Shown: positions 51,373-59,485, counted from the stretch's first letter. The stretch: DNA of 64,000 bases from Pigmentiphaga humi (GCF_900606115.1 NZ_UWPJ01000007.1:1-64000); one strand, 5' to 3'. Notes: generated from the letters alone by a model not told the origin. Numbers and translations: made by a program.

Positions 51373-52354
51373 ACCCTACCATTACCCACCAGGGCGCGTA
51401 ACGCCGCACCTCGACCGGCAGTGCATGCTCCAGGGCCGCCAGCGCATGGTCGGTGTCCCGCACCGAATAGACCCCGGCCAGCCGCAAGCCCGCCACGTCC
51501 GGATCGCAGCCCAGCCTGCCCCGCCGATAACGACCCAGTTCGGCGAGGAAGTCGTCCAGCCGCACGTCCTGGACCACCAGCACGCCACGGGTCCAGCCAT
51601 GCGCCACGCCGGTCAGCGGCCCGGGCGCGTCCACACCGCTTGCGGAAAACCGCGCGCGCCTGCCCGCTTCGACCACCTTGGCGGCGCCGCCGCCGGCGGG
51701 CGCGATCTCGACCGCGCCCGCCTCGACCGACAACAGGCTTGTTTCCCGCCCCTGCCTGACGGTGAAGCGGGTGCCCAACGGGCGCAGCCGCGCATGCGCG
51801 GTGTCCAGGTAGAACGGCCGCGGCCCCGCGCGGCCCGGGTCCGGCGCAGTGGCCACGTGGACCTCGCCGTGCAGCAGGCGCACCCGGCGTTCGCGCACCC
51901 CGTAGCGCACGTCGATGGCGCTCGCGGTATTGAGCCAGATGCGCGTCCCGTCGGCCAACGTCTGCTCGCGGATCTCGCCGGTAGCGGTGCTCAGGTCCGC
52001 CCGCATGCTTTCCCACGCTTGCGTGCGGCTGCCCATCCAGGCCGCGGCGGCGGAACCGCCCAGCGCCGCCAGCGCGCCCAGGGCCTTTCGGCGCGATGCG
52101 CCGCCGCGCGCGTGCAATGCGAAGCGGCCGGGCAGCTCGGCCGCCGCGCCGAACCGTCCGCTGATGGCCTCCACGCGCCGCCAGGCCGCGTGCTGGGCGC
52201 TGCCCGGCATGCCCAGCCAAGCCCGCCAGCGCGCGCGGTCCTCCTCGCGCGCGTCGCCGAAATGGAGCACGGCGAACCATTGCGCGGCTTCCTGCAGAAT
52301 GCGCTTGTCGGGGGAACGAGGCGGGGCAGTCACGGACGATCGCCCATTCGGCAT
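51356..52354 (-). CDS. FecR-type anti-sigma factor/sigma regulator
   Basis: About 332 residues from the ATG at 52354 (MPNGRSSVTAPPRS), 7 bases after the sigma factor stop; the longer frame overlaps that gene. The N-terminal cytoplasmic anti-sigma part contains AAQWFAVLHFGDAREEDRAR and AWRRVE. One transmembrane stretch follows (ALGALAALGGSAAAAWMGS near residue 90). The periplasmic FecR domain then contains TLADGTRIWLNTASAIDV and HGEVHVATA. It receives the signal from the receptor's STN domain and controls the sigma factor. The last residues (TPTR) and the stop come from a palindromic repeat. Confidence 0.9.
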   Translation of the reverse strand: MPNGRSSVTAPPRSPDKRILQEAAQWFAVLHFGDAREEDRARWRAWLGMPGSAQHAAWRRVEAISGRFGAAAELPGRFALHARGGASRRKALGALAALGGSAAAAWMGSRTQAWESMRADLSTATGEIREQTLADGTRIWLNTASAIDVRYGVRERRVRLLHGEVHVATAPDPGRAGPRPFYLDTAHARLRPLGTRFTVRQGRETSLLSVEAGAVEIAPAGGGAAKVVEAGRRARFSASGVDAPGPLTGVAHGWTRGVLVVQDVRLDDFLAELGRYRRGRLGCDPDVAGLRLAGVYSVRDTDHALAALEHALPVEVRRYAPWWVMVGSTPTR

Positions 52355-52361
52355 GCGCGGT

Positions 52362-52892
52362 TCACTCTGCGCCCACGTCCAGCAGCAGGCATTGGTACAT
52401 GGCCTGCGCCAGGTATTTGCGCACCATGCGGTCCGAGACGCCCAGCACGCCGGCGATCTCCCCGCACCCCAGGCCATCGAGCCGGGCCAGCAGGAAGGCG
52501 CGCCGCGCCTTGGCCGGCAGGCGATCGAGCATGGCATCCAGTTCGCACAGCGTCTGCACCGCAACGAGCCGCTCTTCCGGCGACGGCGCCAGGGCCTCGG
52601 GGCGGCGGGCCAGTTCCTCCAGGTACGCCTGCTCGACGCGCTGCCTGCGCCAATGGTCGGCCACCAGGCCGTTGGCAATGGTGGCGAGGTAGCGGTAGGG
52701 CTCGCGCACGATCAATGCCGCAGCGGGCTGCGCGTGCAGACGTCCCAGCACGCGCAGGAAGGTATCCTGCGTCAGGTCGGCCGCGTCCGCGGCGTGCCCG
52801 AGCTTGCGGCGCAGCCACCTGTCCAGCCAATCGCCGTACTCGGTGTACAGGGCTTCGACATCGCGGAAGGACGTGAGCTGTTCGCTGGACAT
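52362..52892 (-). CDS. ECF sigma factor, FecI type
   Basis: About 176 residues from the ATG at 52892 (MSSEQLTSFRDVEALY). A TTG at 52940 gives 16 more residues but would leave only 5 bases between the Fur-like site and the start, so it is less likely. Region 2 contains DAADLTQDTFLRVLGRL and the YRYLATIANGLVADHWRRQ segment; region 4 holds LPAKARRAFLLARLDGLG and GVSDRMVRKYLAQAM. It belongs to the iron-starvation ECF sigma factors that direct RNA polymerase to the promoter of the cognate TonB receptor. A Fur-like operator lies upstream at 52946-52966. Confidence 0.92.
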   Translation of the reverse strand: MSSEQLTSFRDVEALYTEYGDWLDRWLRRKLGHAADAADLTQDTFLRVLGRLHAQPAAALIVREPYRYLATIANGLVADHWRRQRVEQAYLEELARRPEALAPSPEERLVAVQTLCELDAMLDRLPAKARRAFLLARLDGLGCGEIAGVLGVSDRMVRKYLAQAMYQCLLLDVGAE

Positions 52893-52945
52893 GGGGCTCG
52901 GGAGCGCGGCATGGCCATGGGCCGGCGCCGGGCCGCTCAATCGGT

Positions 52946-52966
52946 AATGAGAATTAATCTCATATT
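52946..52966. promoter_or_regulatory. Fur-box-like operator upstream of fecI
   Basis: AATGAGAATTAATCTCATATT contains an inverted repeat AATGAGA...TCTCAT resembling the Fur consensus. Position (about 54-74 bases before the sigma factor ATG) and the AT-rich character fit iron repression. It supports iron control of the whole receptor system. Confidence 0.68.
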
Positions 52967-53062
52967 AAAAGCGCGTTCGAAAAATTTTGCAAATATTCCG
53001 GTGGACTGCCTATGCCGCGCCGCCCGGTCAGGCGGGTCCGCGCGGGCGGTTCGAGGCCGGGG

Positions 53063-53992
53063 TCAGGCGGACCAGCCGCGCGACCGCATCCAGGCGGCGA
53101 GAGACCGCTCGGCGTCGGCGCCCTCGCTCACGAGCCAGTCGCGGAACGCGCGCGCGGCGCGGCGCTCCGCGGGAAGGTTGGGATAACTGACGTAATACGT
53201 GCGCCGCTTGACCGGCGGTATGTCCAAAGGCACCACCAGCCTGCCGGCGATGATGTCGTCGAGGACGAGAAAGAGCGGCACCAGCATGACGCCCAGGCCT
53301 TCCATGGTCGCCTGCAGCGAGAAATACATCTGTTCGAAGCTCAGTATGTTGACCGGCCGCACATGGCCGCATCCGACGCCATGCAGCCATTCGGACCAGG
53401 AATACGATTCCGTGGCATAGCTGAGCAGCGTGTGGCGCGCCAGATCCTCCGGCTGCGCGAGCCCCGGCCACTCCAGCAGGTCGGCGTGGCAGACGGGCAC
53501 GACCACTTCGCTCATCACGGGGATGGAGCAGCAATGCAGCAGTGGCGCGTAGTCGGTGCGTATCGCCAGATCGTAGCCATGGTCCTGGAAGTTGACCGGC
53601 GCGATGGACGTGGTCAGCCGCACATCGATTTCGGGCCGCGCCCGCTGGAAACGCGAAAGCCTGGGGATCAGCCAGCGCATCATGAATGTCGGCGGCGCGT
53701 TGACCCGCAGGCCGGCCCCCGCGGATTGCTGCCGGGCCTGCATGGACGCGACCGCGATCAGATCGAGGCCCATCGTTATCTGCTCGAGATAATCGCGGCC
53801 GGCGTCGGTGAGCGCCAGCTGCGATGCCGACCGCAAGAACAGCGGGACCCCCAGCCAGGCCTCGAGCAGCGCGACTTGCCGGCTGACGGCGCCATGCGTG
53901 ACGTGCAGCTCTTCGGCTGCCTTGGTGAAATTGACGTGCCGCGCTGCGACCTCGAACATCCGGACGGCATTCATCGGAGGCAATTTTCTCAT
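53063..53992 (-). CDS. LysR-type transcriptional regulator (GcvA-like)
   Basis: A 309-residue LysR regulator. The winged helix is at residues 8-62 (RHVNFTKAAEELHVTHGAVS, RQVALLEAWLGVPLF), followed by the effector-binding domain (LRVNAPPTFMMRWLIPRL; LQATMEGLGVMLVPLFLVLDD). The length is normal. It ends an operon of nitrilase, two SDRs and a Bug receptor (113 bases after the Bug gene) and probably regulates it. Upstream on the other side is the Fur-like site of the sigma factor, with about 100 bases of separation. Confidence 0.9.
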   Translation of the reverse strand: MRKLPPMNAVRMFEVAARHVNFTKAAEELHVTHGAVSRQVALLEAWLGVPLFLRSASQLALTDAGRDYLEQITMGLDLIAVASMQARQQSAGAGLRVNAPPTFMMRWLIPRLSRFQRARPEIDVRLTTSIAPVNFQDHGYDLAIRTDYAPLLHCCSIPVMSEVVVPVCHADLLEWPGLAQPEDLARHTLLSYATESYSWSEWLHGVGCGHVRPVNILSFEQMYFSLQATMEGLGVMLVPLFLVLDDIIAGRLVVPLDIPPVKRRTYYVSYPNLPAERRAARAFRDWLVSEGADAERSLAAWMRSRGWSA

Positions 53993-54105
53993 GGTCGCCG
54001 GATATTGCCATGAGCCGCCGGCGCCGCCAATGGGCGCTGCCTATCCGGCCGGCGCCCCCGCCCTGCCGGATGCCTCAGGGCGCCGCCTGCGCGGGCCCGT
54101 GGCGT

Positions 54106-55086
54106 TCAATTGCCGATCCGCAGGTTCAGATCCTTGATCACCTTCGTCCAGCGCGACAGCTCGTCGCGCTGGAAAGCGGCGAACTCGGCCGGAGGCATGA
54201 GCGGGCTCATCTCGTAGCCTACCGCCACACAGCCTTCCTTGAATTTCTCCGAGGCCAGCACCTCGGACAGCGCGCGATACAGTTTGTCCGCGACCGCGGG
54301 CGGCGTGCCGGCCGGGGCGTAGAGGCCGATCCACGAGGCGCTCTCGAAGTCCACCCCCTGCTCGATCACCGTGGGGACGTCCTTGACGAAGCCGCTGCGC
54401 TCCTTGCCGGTCACTGCCAGGGCGCGCAGCTTGCCGGCCCGGATCTGCGGCAGCGCGTCCGAGACCGACGACACCAGGACCTGGACGTCGCCGGCCGCCG
54501 CCGCGAGGATCGCGGGCCCCGACCCCTTGTACGGCACCTGCTGGATATCGATTCCGGTCTTTTGCTTGAACGCTTCGAACGCCACCTGGTGCGGCGACGA
54601 CGGCGATGCATAGAACAGGCGGCCGGGCTTGGACTTCGCGAGCTGGACCAGATCGGCCAGCGAATGCACGGGCAGGTTCTGGGGCACCGAGAACAGCAGC
54701 TGGCTATACCCGATCATCGTGATCGGGACGAAATCCTTCATCGGATCGTAGGCCAATGCCGGATTTAAGCCGGGGTTGTAGGCCATCATCCCGCTCGAGC
54801 CGCTCAGCAGGGTATAGCCGTCCGGAGCGGACTTGGCCACATACTGCGCCGCGATCGCCCCGTCGGCGCCCGCCTTGTTCTCCACGACCACCGGTTGCCC
54901 GAGCACCTTGCGCAGGTGCTCGGCCACGAGCCTGCCCATGATATCGTTGCCGCCGCCCGGCGCAAAACCTATCACCAGCGTGACGGGCTTGCTCGGGTAG
55001 TCCTGCCCGAAGGCCGGAGCCGCCACCACCGCCAGACAGATCGCCAGTGCGCCGCTGGCGCGCTTCCATCGCCGTTTGCCGTTCAT
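54106..55086 (-). CDS. Bug/TctC family periplasmic binding protein
   Basis: A 326-residue receptor from the ATG at 55086, with GGAGAC four bases upstream. Signal peptide RWKRASGALAICLAVVAA cleaved near AFG-QDYPSKP. Bug features: VTLVIGFAPGGGNDIMGRLV, VVVENKAGADGAIAAQYVAK and IQQVPYKGSGPAILAAAAGD. It follows the first SDR gene by 69 bases and precedes the LysR gene by 113 bases. It probably binds the operon's substrate, possibly an amide- or nitrile-bearing carboxylate given the nitrilase-family enzyme (inference). Confidence 0.9.
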   Translation of the reverse strand: MNGKRRWKRASGALAICLAVVAAPAFGQDYPSKPVTLVIGFAPGGGNDIMGRLVAEHLRKVLGQPVVVENKAGADGAIAAQYVAKSAPDGYTLLSGSSGMMAYNPGLNPALAYDPMKDFVPITMIGYSQLLFSVPQNLPVHSLADLVQLAKSKPGRLFYASPSSPHQVAFEAFKQKTGIDIQQVPYKGSGPAILAAAAGDVQVLVSSVSDALPQIRAGKLRALAVTGKERSGFVKDVPTVIEQGVDFESASWIGLYAPAGTPPAVADKLYRALSEVLASEKFKEGCVAVGYEMSPLMPPAEFAAFQRDELSRWTKVIKDLNLRIGN

Positions 55087-55155
55087 GTTTGTCTCCAACG
55101 TTATCGTCATGGTCCGGCCGGATGCGGGTTTGCCCGGTCGGAGCCATGCTTTGCA

Positions 55156-55926
55156 TCAACTCATTGCGCCTCCGCCATCGACAGGCAGCGCCACGCCGGT
55201 GATGTATGAATTTTCGGGTGCCACGAGAAATAGTGCGGCGCGCGCCATCTCCTCCGGCGTGCCCAGCCGCTTGATGGACCGCACCTGCCGGTTCATTTCG
55301 GCGTAGGAATCGGGAACGATGCCGGGATGGCGCGCCAGCACGCCCTGCCACAGCGGCGTAGTGTCGATGGGGCCCGGGCAGATGGCATTGACGCGAATGC
55401 CGTCCGGGCCGAGCGCGACCGCCAGCGCTCGCGCCAGCATCAGCAGCCCGGCCTTGGAAGCCGAATACGCCGGCGACTGCCGGGACGGCCTCAGGCCCAG
55501 GCCCGACGCGGTGAACAGGATCGAACCGCCGCCCGCGCGCCGCAAATGCGGCACGGCATACTTGGCGCCGAAGAAGCCGGCCTTCAGGTGGATGTCCATC
55601 ACCTGGTCGTACTGCGCTTCGGTCGTGTCCTCGAGCAGCCCCGGCCCAGCCACGCCGGCGTTGTGGAAGAACACGTCGAGCTGGCCCCAGCGCCGGACGG
55701 TCTCGTCCACGGCATAGGCGATCTGCCCGGTCTGGCGCAGGTCGCATTCCACGAAAAAGGCCTCGCCGCCGTCCTCCCCGATGTCGCGCGCGGTTCGTTC
55801 GGCGTCGGCGCGATTGATGTCCGCGATGGCGACCCGGGCCCCCTCGCGGGCGAACAGCAATGCGCTGGCACGGCCGATGCCCGTCGCCGCGCCGGTAATC
55901 AGGACTGTCTTCGATTGCAGCAGCAT
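55156..55926 (-). CDS. Short-chain dehydrogenase/reductase
   Basis: A 256-residue SDR. The NAD(P) motif TGAATGIG is at residues 11-18, NAG near residue 87, catalytic Ser in FTASGLG near residue 140, and Tyr-x3-Lys (YSASK) near residue 154; C-terminal PVDGGGAM. The start at 55926 has GGAG upstream; an ATG at 55938 is also possible. The Asp after the second strand (ADINRAD) favours NAD. It lies 44 bases after the second SDR gene and 69 bases before the Bug gene. Substrate unknown. Confidence 0.88.
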   Translation of the reverse strand: MLLQSKTVLITGAATGIGRASALLFAREGARVAIADINRADAERTARDIGEDGGEAFFVECDLRQTGQIAYAVDETVRRWGQLDVFFHNAGVAGPGLLEDTTEAQYDQVMDIHLKAGFFGAKYAVPHLRRAGGGSILFTASGLGLRPSRQSPAYSASKAGLLMLARALAVALGPDGIRVNAICPGPIDTTPLWQGVLARHPGIVPDSYAEMNRQVRSIKRLGTPEEMARAALFLVAPENSYITGVALPVDGGGAMS

Positions 55927-55970
55927 CAATGGCTCCATCCGATGATCGAAGGGACTCGCCGCGCCGGACG

Positions 55971-56789
55971 TCAATCGGCGCGGTCGAGATCGCGAAAAGC
56001 CGGACGGCCGTCGCGGGTCAACCACATCTGCCCGCCCGCGCAGTCCATGACGGTCCCGCTGATGAAGGCGGCCGCATCCGAGGCCAGATAGAGCGCCATG
56101 TCGGCAACCTCCTCGGGAGACCCCATGCGCGCCAGCGGCACGTTCGACAGCAGCTGTCCCAATTGCTCGGGGCGCCGGTTCAGCGAGGTGCGCGGCGTTT
56201 CGATCAGGCCCGGCGCCAGCGCATTGACCCGCACATGCGGCGCGAGCTCCATCGCCAGCGACTGCGTCAGGCTGATCACCGCCGCCTTGGCGGCCGAGTA
56301 CGCCGGCAGGCCCGGGAACGGGAACTGGCCCGTCAGCGATGCCATGTTCACGATGCTGCCGCGCTCCTGGGCCAGCATGAGCGGCGCGACCGCGCGCGTG
56401 CACAGGAAAACGCTCTTCAGATTAACGGCGAAGGTATCGTCCCAATCCTGCTCGCTCAACTTGCAGACCCGTCCTATCCTGAAGCTGGGACCGCTCGCGC
56501 CGCCCGCGTTGTTGACCAGCACGTCTACCGTGCCGAACGCCTCTCGCGCCGCGCCCACCATGCGGTCGACGTCGTCCGCGCGCGTCACGTCGACCCGGAC
56601 GGCAATCGACTCGCTTCCGCCGGCCCGGCTTTCGGCCGCCGCGGATTCGGCCTTGTCCGGATCCATGTCGGCGAAGCACACCCGGCCGCCCAGCCGCGCG
56701 ATCCCCAGGCCGATCTCCCGGCCTATGCCGCTTCCCCCGCCCGTCACGATGGCGGCTCTGCCGCGGAACGACAGTTCTGACAATCTCAT
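55971..56789 (-). CDS. Short-chain dehydrogenase/reductase
   Basis: A 272-residue SDR with TGGGSGIG at residues 16-23, an Asp-rich cofactor loop (FADMDPDKAES) favouring NAD, NNAG near residue 94, Ser in NMASLTG and YSAAK near residue 168. The start at 56789 has GGGGAGG five bases upstream. It differs clearly from the neighbouring SDR, so they may act on successive hydroxyl groups rather than being a recent duplication. It follows the nitrilase-family gene by 26 bases. Confidence 0.88.
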   Translation of the reverse strand: MRLSELSFRGRAAIVTGGGSGIGREIGLGIARLGGRVCFADMDPDKAESAAAESRAGGSESIAVRVDVTRADDVDRMVGAAREAFGTVDVLVNNAGGASGPSFRIGRVCKLSEQDWDDTFAVNLKSVFLCTRAVAPLMLAQERGSIVNMASLTGQFPFPGLPAYSAAKAAVISLTQSLAMELAPHVRVNALAPGLIETPRTSLNRRPEQLGQLLSNVPLARMGSPEEVADMALYLASDAAAFISGTVMDCAGGQMWLTRDGRPAFRDLDRAD

Positions 56790-56815
56790 CTGCGCCTCCC
56801 CTGGCTCTTCCACGG

Positions 56816-57925
56816 TCAATCGTTGCCGCGGCGCGGAGGGATGTAGACGCCCTCCTCGACGAAGCGCTGGATGGGCTGGGCGCGCGACCGATCGGCCTGG
56901 TCCACGGGCAGGCGGTCCGCGTACATGTTGATCGGATACAGCGGCTTGTCGTACATGTGCCGGAAGGCTTCGCTGCGCACCTGCGTCAGCCAGTTGTGGC
57001 GCGGGTCCATGCGCCGGCGCCGCAGCGCCTCGATGCTGATCTGCGCGGCCGTTACGGTCTCGCCGGGATAGTTCACGTGCTGCACGATGGCGCCGTGATA
57101 ATCGATCACCATCGACCCGCCCGGGTAGGAATTGGCCGGATTGCCGCGCACCAGCAGGTTGCCCGGCGCGCAAGCCGCCACGTACATGGTGTTGAAGGCA
57201 GCGTGCGCCCGGTTGGTCACTTCCCACAGGTCTTGCGGCGGCGACCCATCGGGCTCGGCCATGCCGCTCGACCGGATCATGACTTCGCATCCCTGCAGGG
57301 CCATGGCCCGGGAATGCTCGGGATAGAACGCTTCGTTGCAGATCAGGTAGCCGAGCTTGCCGATGTCGGTCTCGATGACGGGGAACATGCAGCTGAGCTC
57401 GTCGCCTTTCTTGCGGCCGTACTTGCCGTCCATCACCTCGATGTAGCGGTCCCAGACGTCATGGGGGCTGACGTCGTCGCGCCCGCTGTACGGCAGGTAG
57501 GGGCAATACTTGTGGCGCTTGTAGATGACCTCGCCGGCCGGATCGATGATGAACGCGGCGTTGAACGCGAATTCCGTGCTGATTTCGGGAATCACCTCAT
57601 GGGCGCTGCCGGCGATGTAGGTCTTGTATTTGCGCGCCTGTTCGGCCAGCAGTTCGATTTCGTCGCCCGGAATCCGGATCGCCATGTCCTTGGCGACCTT
57701 GGTGAACAGGTTCGAATAGGGCTCCGGATTGTTGTTCCAGCCCTGCATGAAGACTTCCGGCAGCACCACCAGCTTCAGCGGCGCGTATTCCCGGAACGCC
57801 AGCCGCGTCGGCCCGTAGCCGAAGATTTCGATGATGCGGTCCAGGTTGGCCTTGCGGATATCGCGCCTATGGTCGATGCCCACCCGGTTGGTCTGCATCA
57901 GGACGATGGAATAGAGATCGGTCAC
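56816..57925 (-). CDS. Nitrilase-superfamily carbon-nitrogen hydrolase
   Basis: A 369-residue C-N hydrolase. The catalytic triad is visible: Glu57 (LVVLPEVFMQ), a Lys in VIYKRHKYCPY (Lys136 or Lys139) and Cys196 (LGYLICNEAFYPEHSR). It starts at a GTG (57925) with GAGGAG five bases upstream. The sequence resembles amidases more than nitrilases, and a role hydrolysing an amide or carbamoyl group of the imported substrate is likely. It is the first gene of the operon with two SDRs, a Bug receptor and a LysR regulator. Confidence 0.86.
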   Translation of the reverse strand: MTDLYSIVLMQTNRVGIDHRRDIRKANLDRIIEIFGYGPTRLAFREYAPLKLVVLPEVFMQGWNNNPEPYSNLFTKVAKDMAIRIPGDEIELLAEQARKYKTYIAGSAHEVIPEISTEFAFNAAFIIDPAGEVIYKRHKYCPYLPYSGRDDVSPHDVWDRYIEVMDGKYGRKKGDELSCMFPVIETDIGKLGYLICNEAFYPEHSRAMALQGCEVMIRSSGMAEPDGSPPQDLWEVTNRAHAAFNTMYVAACAPGNLLVRGNPANSYPGGSMVIDYHGAIVQHVNYPGETVTAAQISIEALRRRRMDPRHNWLTQVRSEAFRHMYDKPLYPINMYADRLPVDQADRSRAQPIQRFVEEGVYIPPRRGND

Positions 57926-58159
57926 TGTCGCTCCTCGGTGTCCGACGCGCCGGCGGACGGATCATGGCCGGCGGTGCGTGGTTTCTTCTGTGAGCGAAGT
58001 GTGCGGCGCGCGCCGCGTACCTACCAATCGACATATTTTTGGGGACCTCCAGGAAAACTCACAGTACCCCAGCGCTGCCTCTCGCTCGCACCCGCCGTGG
58101 CGGATGAAGTACTTGCTCACTGCGCGCTAACATGGCCCATCACCATCCAGGAGCAAGCC
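57926..58159. other. Divergent intergenic region (234 bases)
   Basis: Promoter space for the leftward nitrilase operon and the rightward reductase gene. An AT-rich patch (ACATATTTTTGGG, around 58033) and imperfect palindromes near 57990-58010 (GCGGCGCGCGCCGC) are present. No clear operator was identified. Confidence 0.4.
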
Positions 58160-59131
58160 ATGGGTATTCTGCAAAACGGCCGCTGGGTCGAACAGGAAGT
58201 CGGCGCCGCGTCGGCCGGTGGGGAATTCGTGCGCGAGCATTCGGTCTTTTGCAACTGGGTTACCGCGGATGGGCGGCCCGGCCCCACCGGAGAAGGCGGC
58301 TTTCGCGCGGAGGCGGGCCGCTACCGCTTGTACGTGAGCCTGGCGTGTCCGTGGGCGCATCGCACCCTGATCTTCCGGCGGCTGAAGGGTCTGGAAGCGA
58401 TGATCCCGATATCGGTGGTGCACTGGCACCTGGGGCCGGACGGCTGGTCGTTCGAGCCGGGCGAGGGCGTGATTCCCGATGCGGCCAACGGCAAGCGCCT
58501 GCTGCGCGACATCTACACGCTGGCCGACCCGCATTGCTCCGGCAAGGTCACGGTGCCGGTGCTGTGGGACACCCAGCGCCGCACCATCGTCAGCAATGAG
58601 TCGGCCGACATCATCCGGATGTTCAATACGGCCTTCGATGCGCTGGGCGCGCGCGAGGGCGACTACTGCCCGGCGGCGCTGCGCGAAGAGATCGACCGAT
58701 TCAACGAGCGCATCTACGCCACGGTGAACAACGGCGTCTACCGGGCCGGCTTCGCCGGCACGCAGGACGCCTACGAGCGCGCGGTGCGCCCGCTGTTCGA
58801 AACGCTGGACTGGCTGGAGGAGCGCCTGCGGAGCAGCCGCTACCTGTGCGGCGACCGCATCACCGAGGCCGACTGGCGCCTGTTCACGACATTGCTGCGC
58901 TTCGACGCCGTCTACGTCGGCCATTTCAAGTGCAACCTGCGGCGCCTGGCCGATTACCCGGCGCTATGGGGCTACGCGCGCGAGCTGTACCAGTGGCCCG
59001 GCGTGCGCGACACCGTGGATTTCGGCCACATCAAGCGCCACTACTACGGCAGCCACCGCCATCTGAACCCCTCGGGCATCGTGCCGCTGGGCCCCGTGCT
59101 GGACTTCGAAGCTCCCCACGGGCGGGGATAG
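58160..59131 (+). CDS. yqjG: Glutathionyl-hydroquinone reductase (Xi-class glutathione transferase)
   Basis: A 323-residue enzyme reducing glutathionyl-hydroquinones to hydroquinone and glutathione. Cys63 in ACPWAHRTL is at the same number as the catalytic Cys of E. coli YqjG. The Xi-class pattern continues with PVLWD near residue 135 and the all-helical C-terminal domain (YLCGDRITEADWRLFTTLLR). The ATG at 58160 follows AGGAG. The stop is followed by three tandem terminator-like repeats. Unlike its neighbours it is widely conserved, and may help manage quinones formed by aromatic oxidation. Confidence 0.93.
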   Translation: MGILQNGRWVEQEVGAASAGGEFVREHSVFCNWVTADGRPGPTGEGGFRAEAGRYRLYVSLACPWAHRTLIFRRLKGLEAMIPISVVHWHLGPDGWSFEPGEGVIPDAANGKRLLRDIYTLADPHCSGKVTVPVLWDTQRRTIVSNESADIIRMFNTAFDALGAREGDYCPAALREEIDRFNERIYATVNNGVYRAGFAGTQDAYERAVRPLFETLDWLEERLRSSRYLCGDRITEADWRLFTTLLRFDAVYVGHFKCNLRRLADYPALWGYARELYQWPGVRDTVDFGHIKRHYYGSHRHLNPSGIVPLGPVLDFEAPHGRG

Positions 59132-59141
59132 GCGAAAAAAG

Positions 59142-59377
59142 CCCCCACGCTACGCCTTCGGCTGCGCTGCCCCCCAAGGGGGCGCTTTTTGCCTCGGGGC
59201 GGCCCAGCGGCAAAAAGAAACCCCCACGCTACGCCTTCGGCTACGCTGCCCCCCGAGGGGGCGCTTTTTGCCTCGGGGCGGCCCAGCGGCAAAAAAAACC
59301 CCCACGCTACGCCTTCGGCTGCGCTGCCCCCCGAGGGGGCGCTTTTTTGCCTCGGGGCGGCCCAGCGGCAAAAAAAA
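59142..59377 (+). repeat. Three tandem 78-79-bp units, each containing an intrinsic terminator
   Basis: Units begin at 59142, 59221 and 59299. Each reads CCCCCACGCTACGCCTTCGG, then a GC hairpin (CTGCCCCCC-AGGGGGCGC) ending in TTTTT or TTTTTT, then CCTCGGGGCGGCCCAGCGGC and an A-run. In the plus direction each hairpin plus T-run is a Rho-independent terminator (T-runs at 59186, 59265 and 59343). Units differ at only a few bases. They follow the glutathionyl-hydroquinone reductase stop. Confidence 0.82.
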
Positions 59378-59405
59378 CCCCGACGGCAACAGCCCGTCGG
59401 GGTTT
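59370..59405 (-). terminator. Intrinsic terminator of rpoBC
   Basis: On the minus strand CCCCGACGG (59394-59402, reading leftward) pairs with CCGTCGGGG (59378-59386) around a 7-base loop, followed by eight T residues. This is a clean Rho-independent terminator about 80 bases after the rpoC stop, on the far side of repeat copy E. Confidence 0.85.
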
Positions 59406-59411
59406 GATTCG

Positions 59412-59477
59412 ACCCAGGGCACAGCGGATCCGGCTTTGCCGGGCCGCCAGTGCCGCCCCCTGGTGGGGGGCGTAGGG
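59412..59477 (-). repeat. 3'-end palindromic repeat, copy E
   Basis: Between the rpoC stop (59486) and its terminator, in the same gene-relative orientation as the other copies: CCCTACGCCCCCC, hairpin, GGCGGCACTGGCGGCCCGGC, AAAGCCGG, ATCCGCTGTGCCCTGGGTC. The transcript must pass through it before reaching the terminator. Confidence 0.75.
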
Positions 59478-59485
59478 AAGACTTT

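Noticed and set aside
48622-52892. Identification of the TonB system as the heme locus hurIR-bhuR
   Set aside because: No hemophore, periplasmic binding protein or ABC transporter genes follow the receptor, and no heme-binding motif was recognised.
59142-59377. Tandem 78-79-bp repeats as a possible CRISPR array
   Set aside because: The whole unit is repeated with no unique spacers, contains terminator hairpins and has no cas genes nearby.
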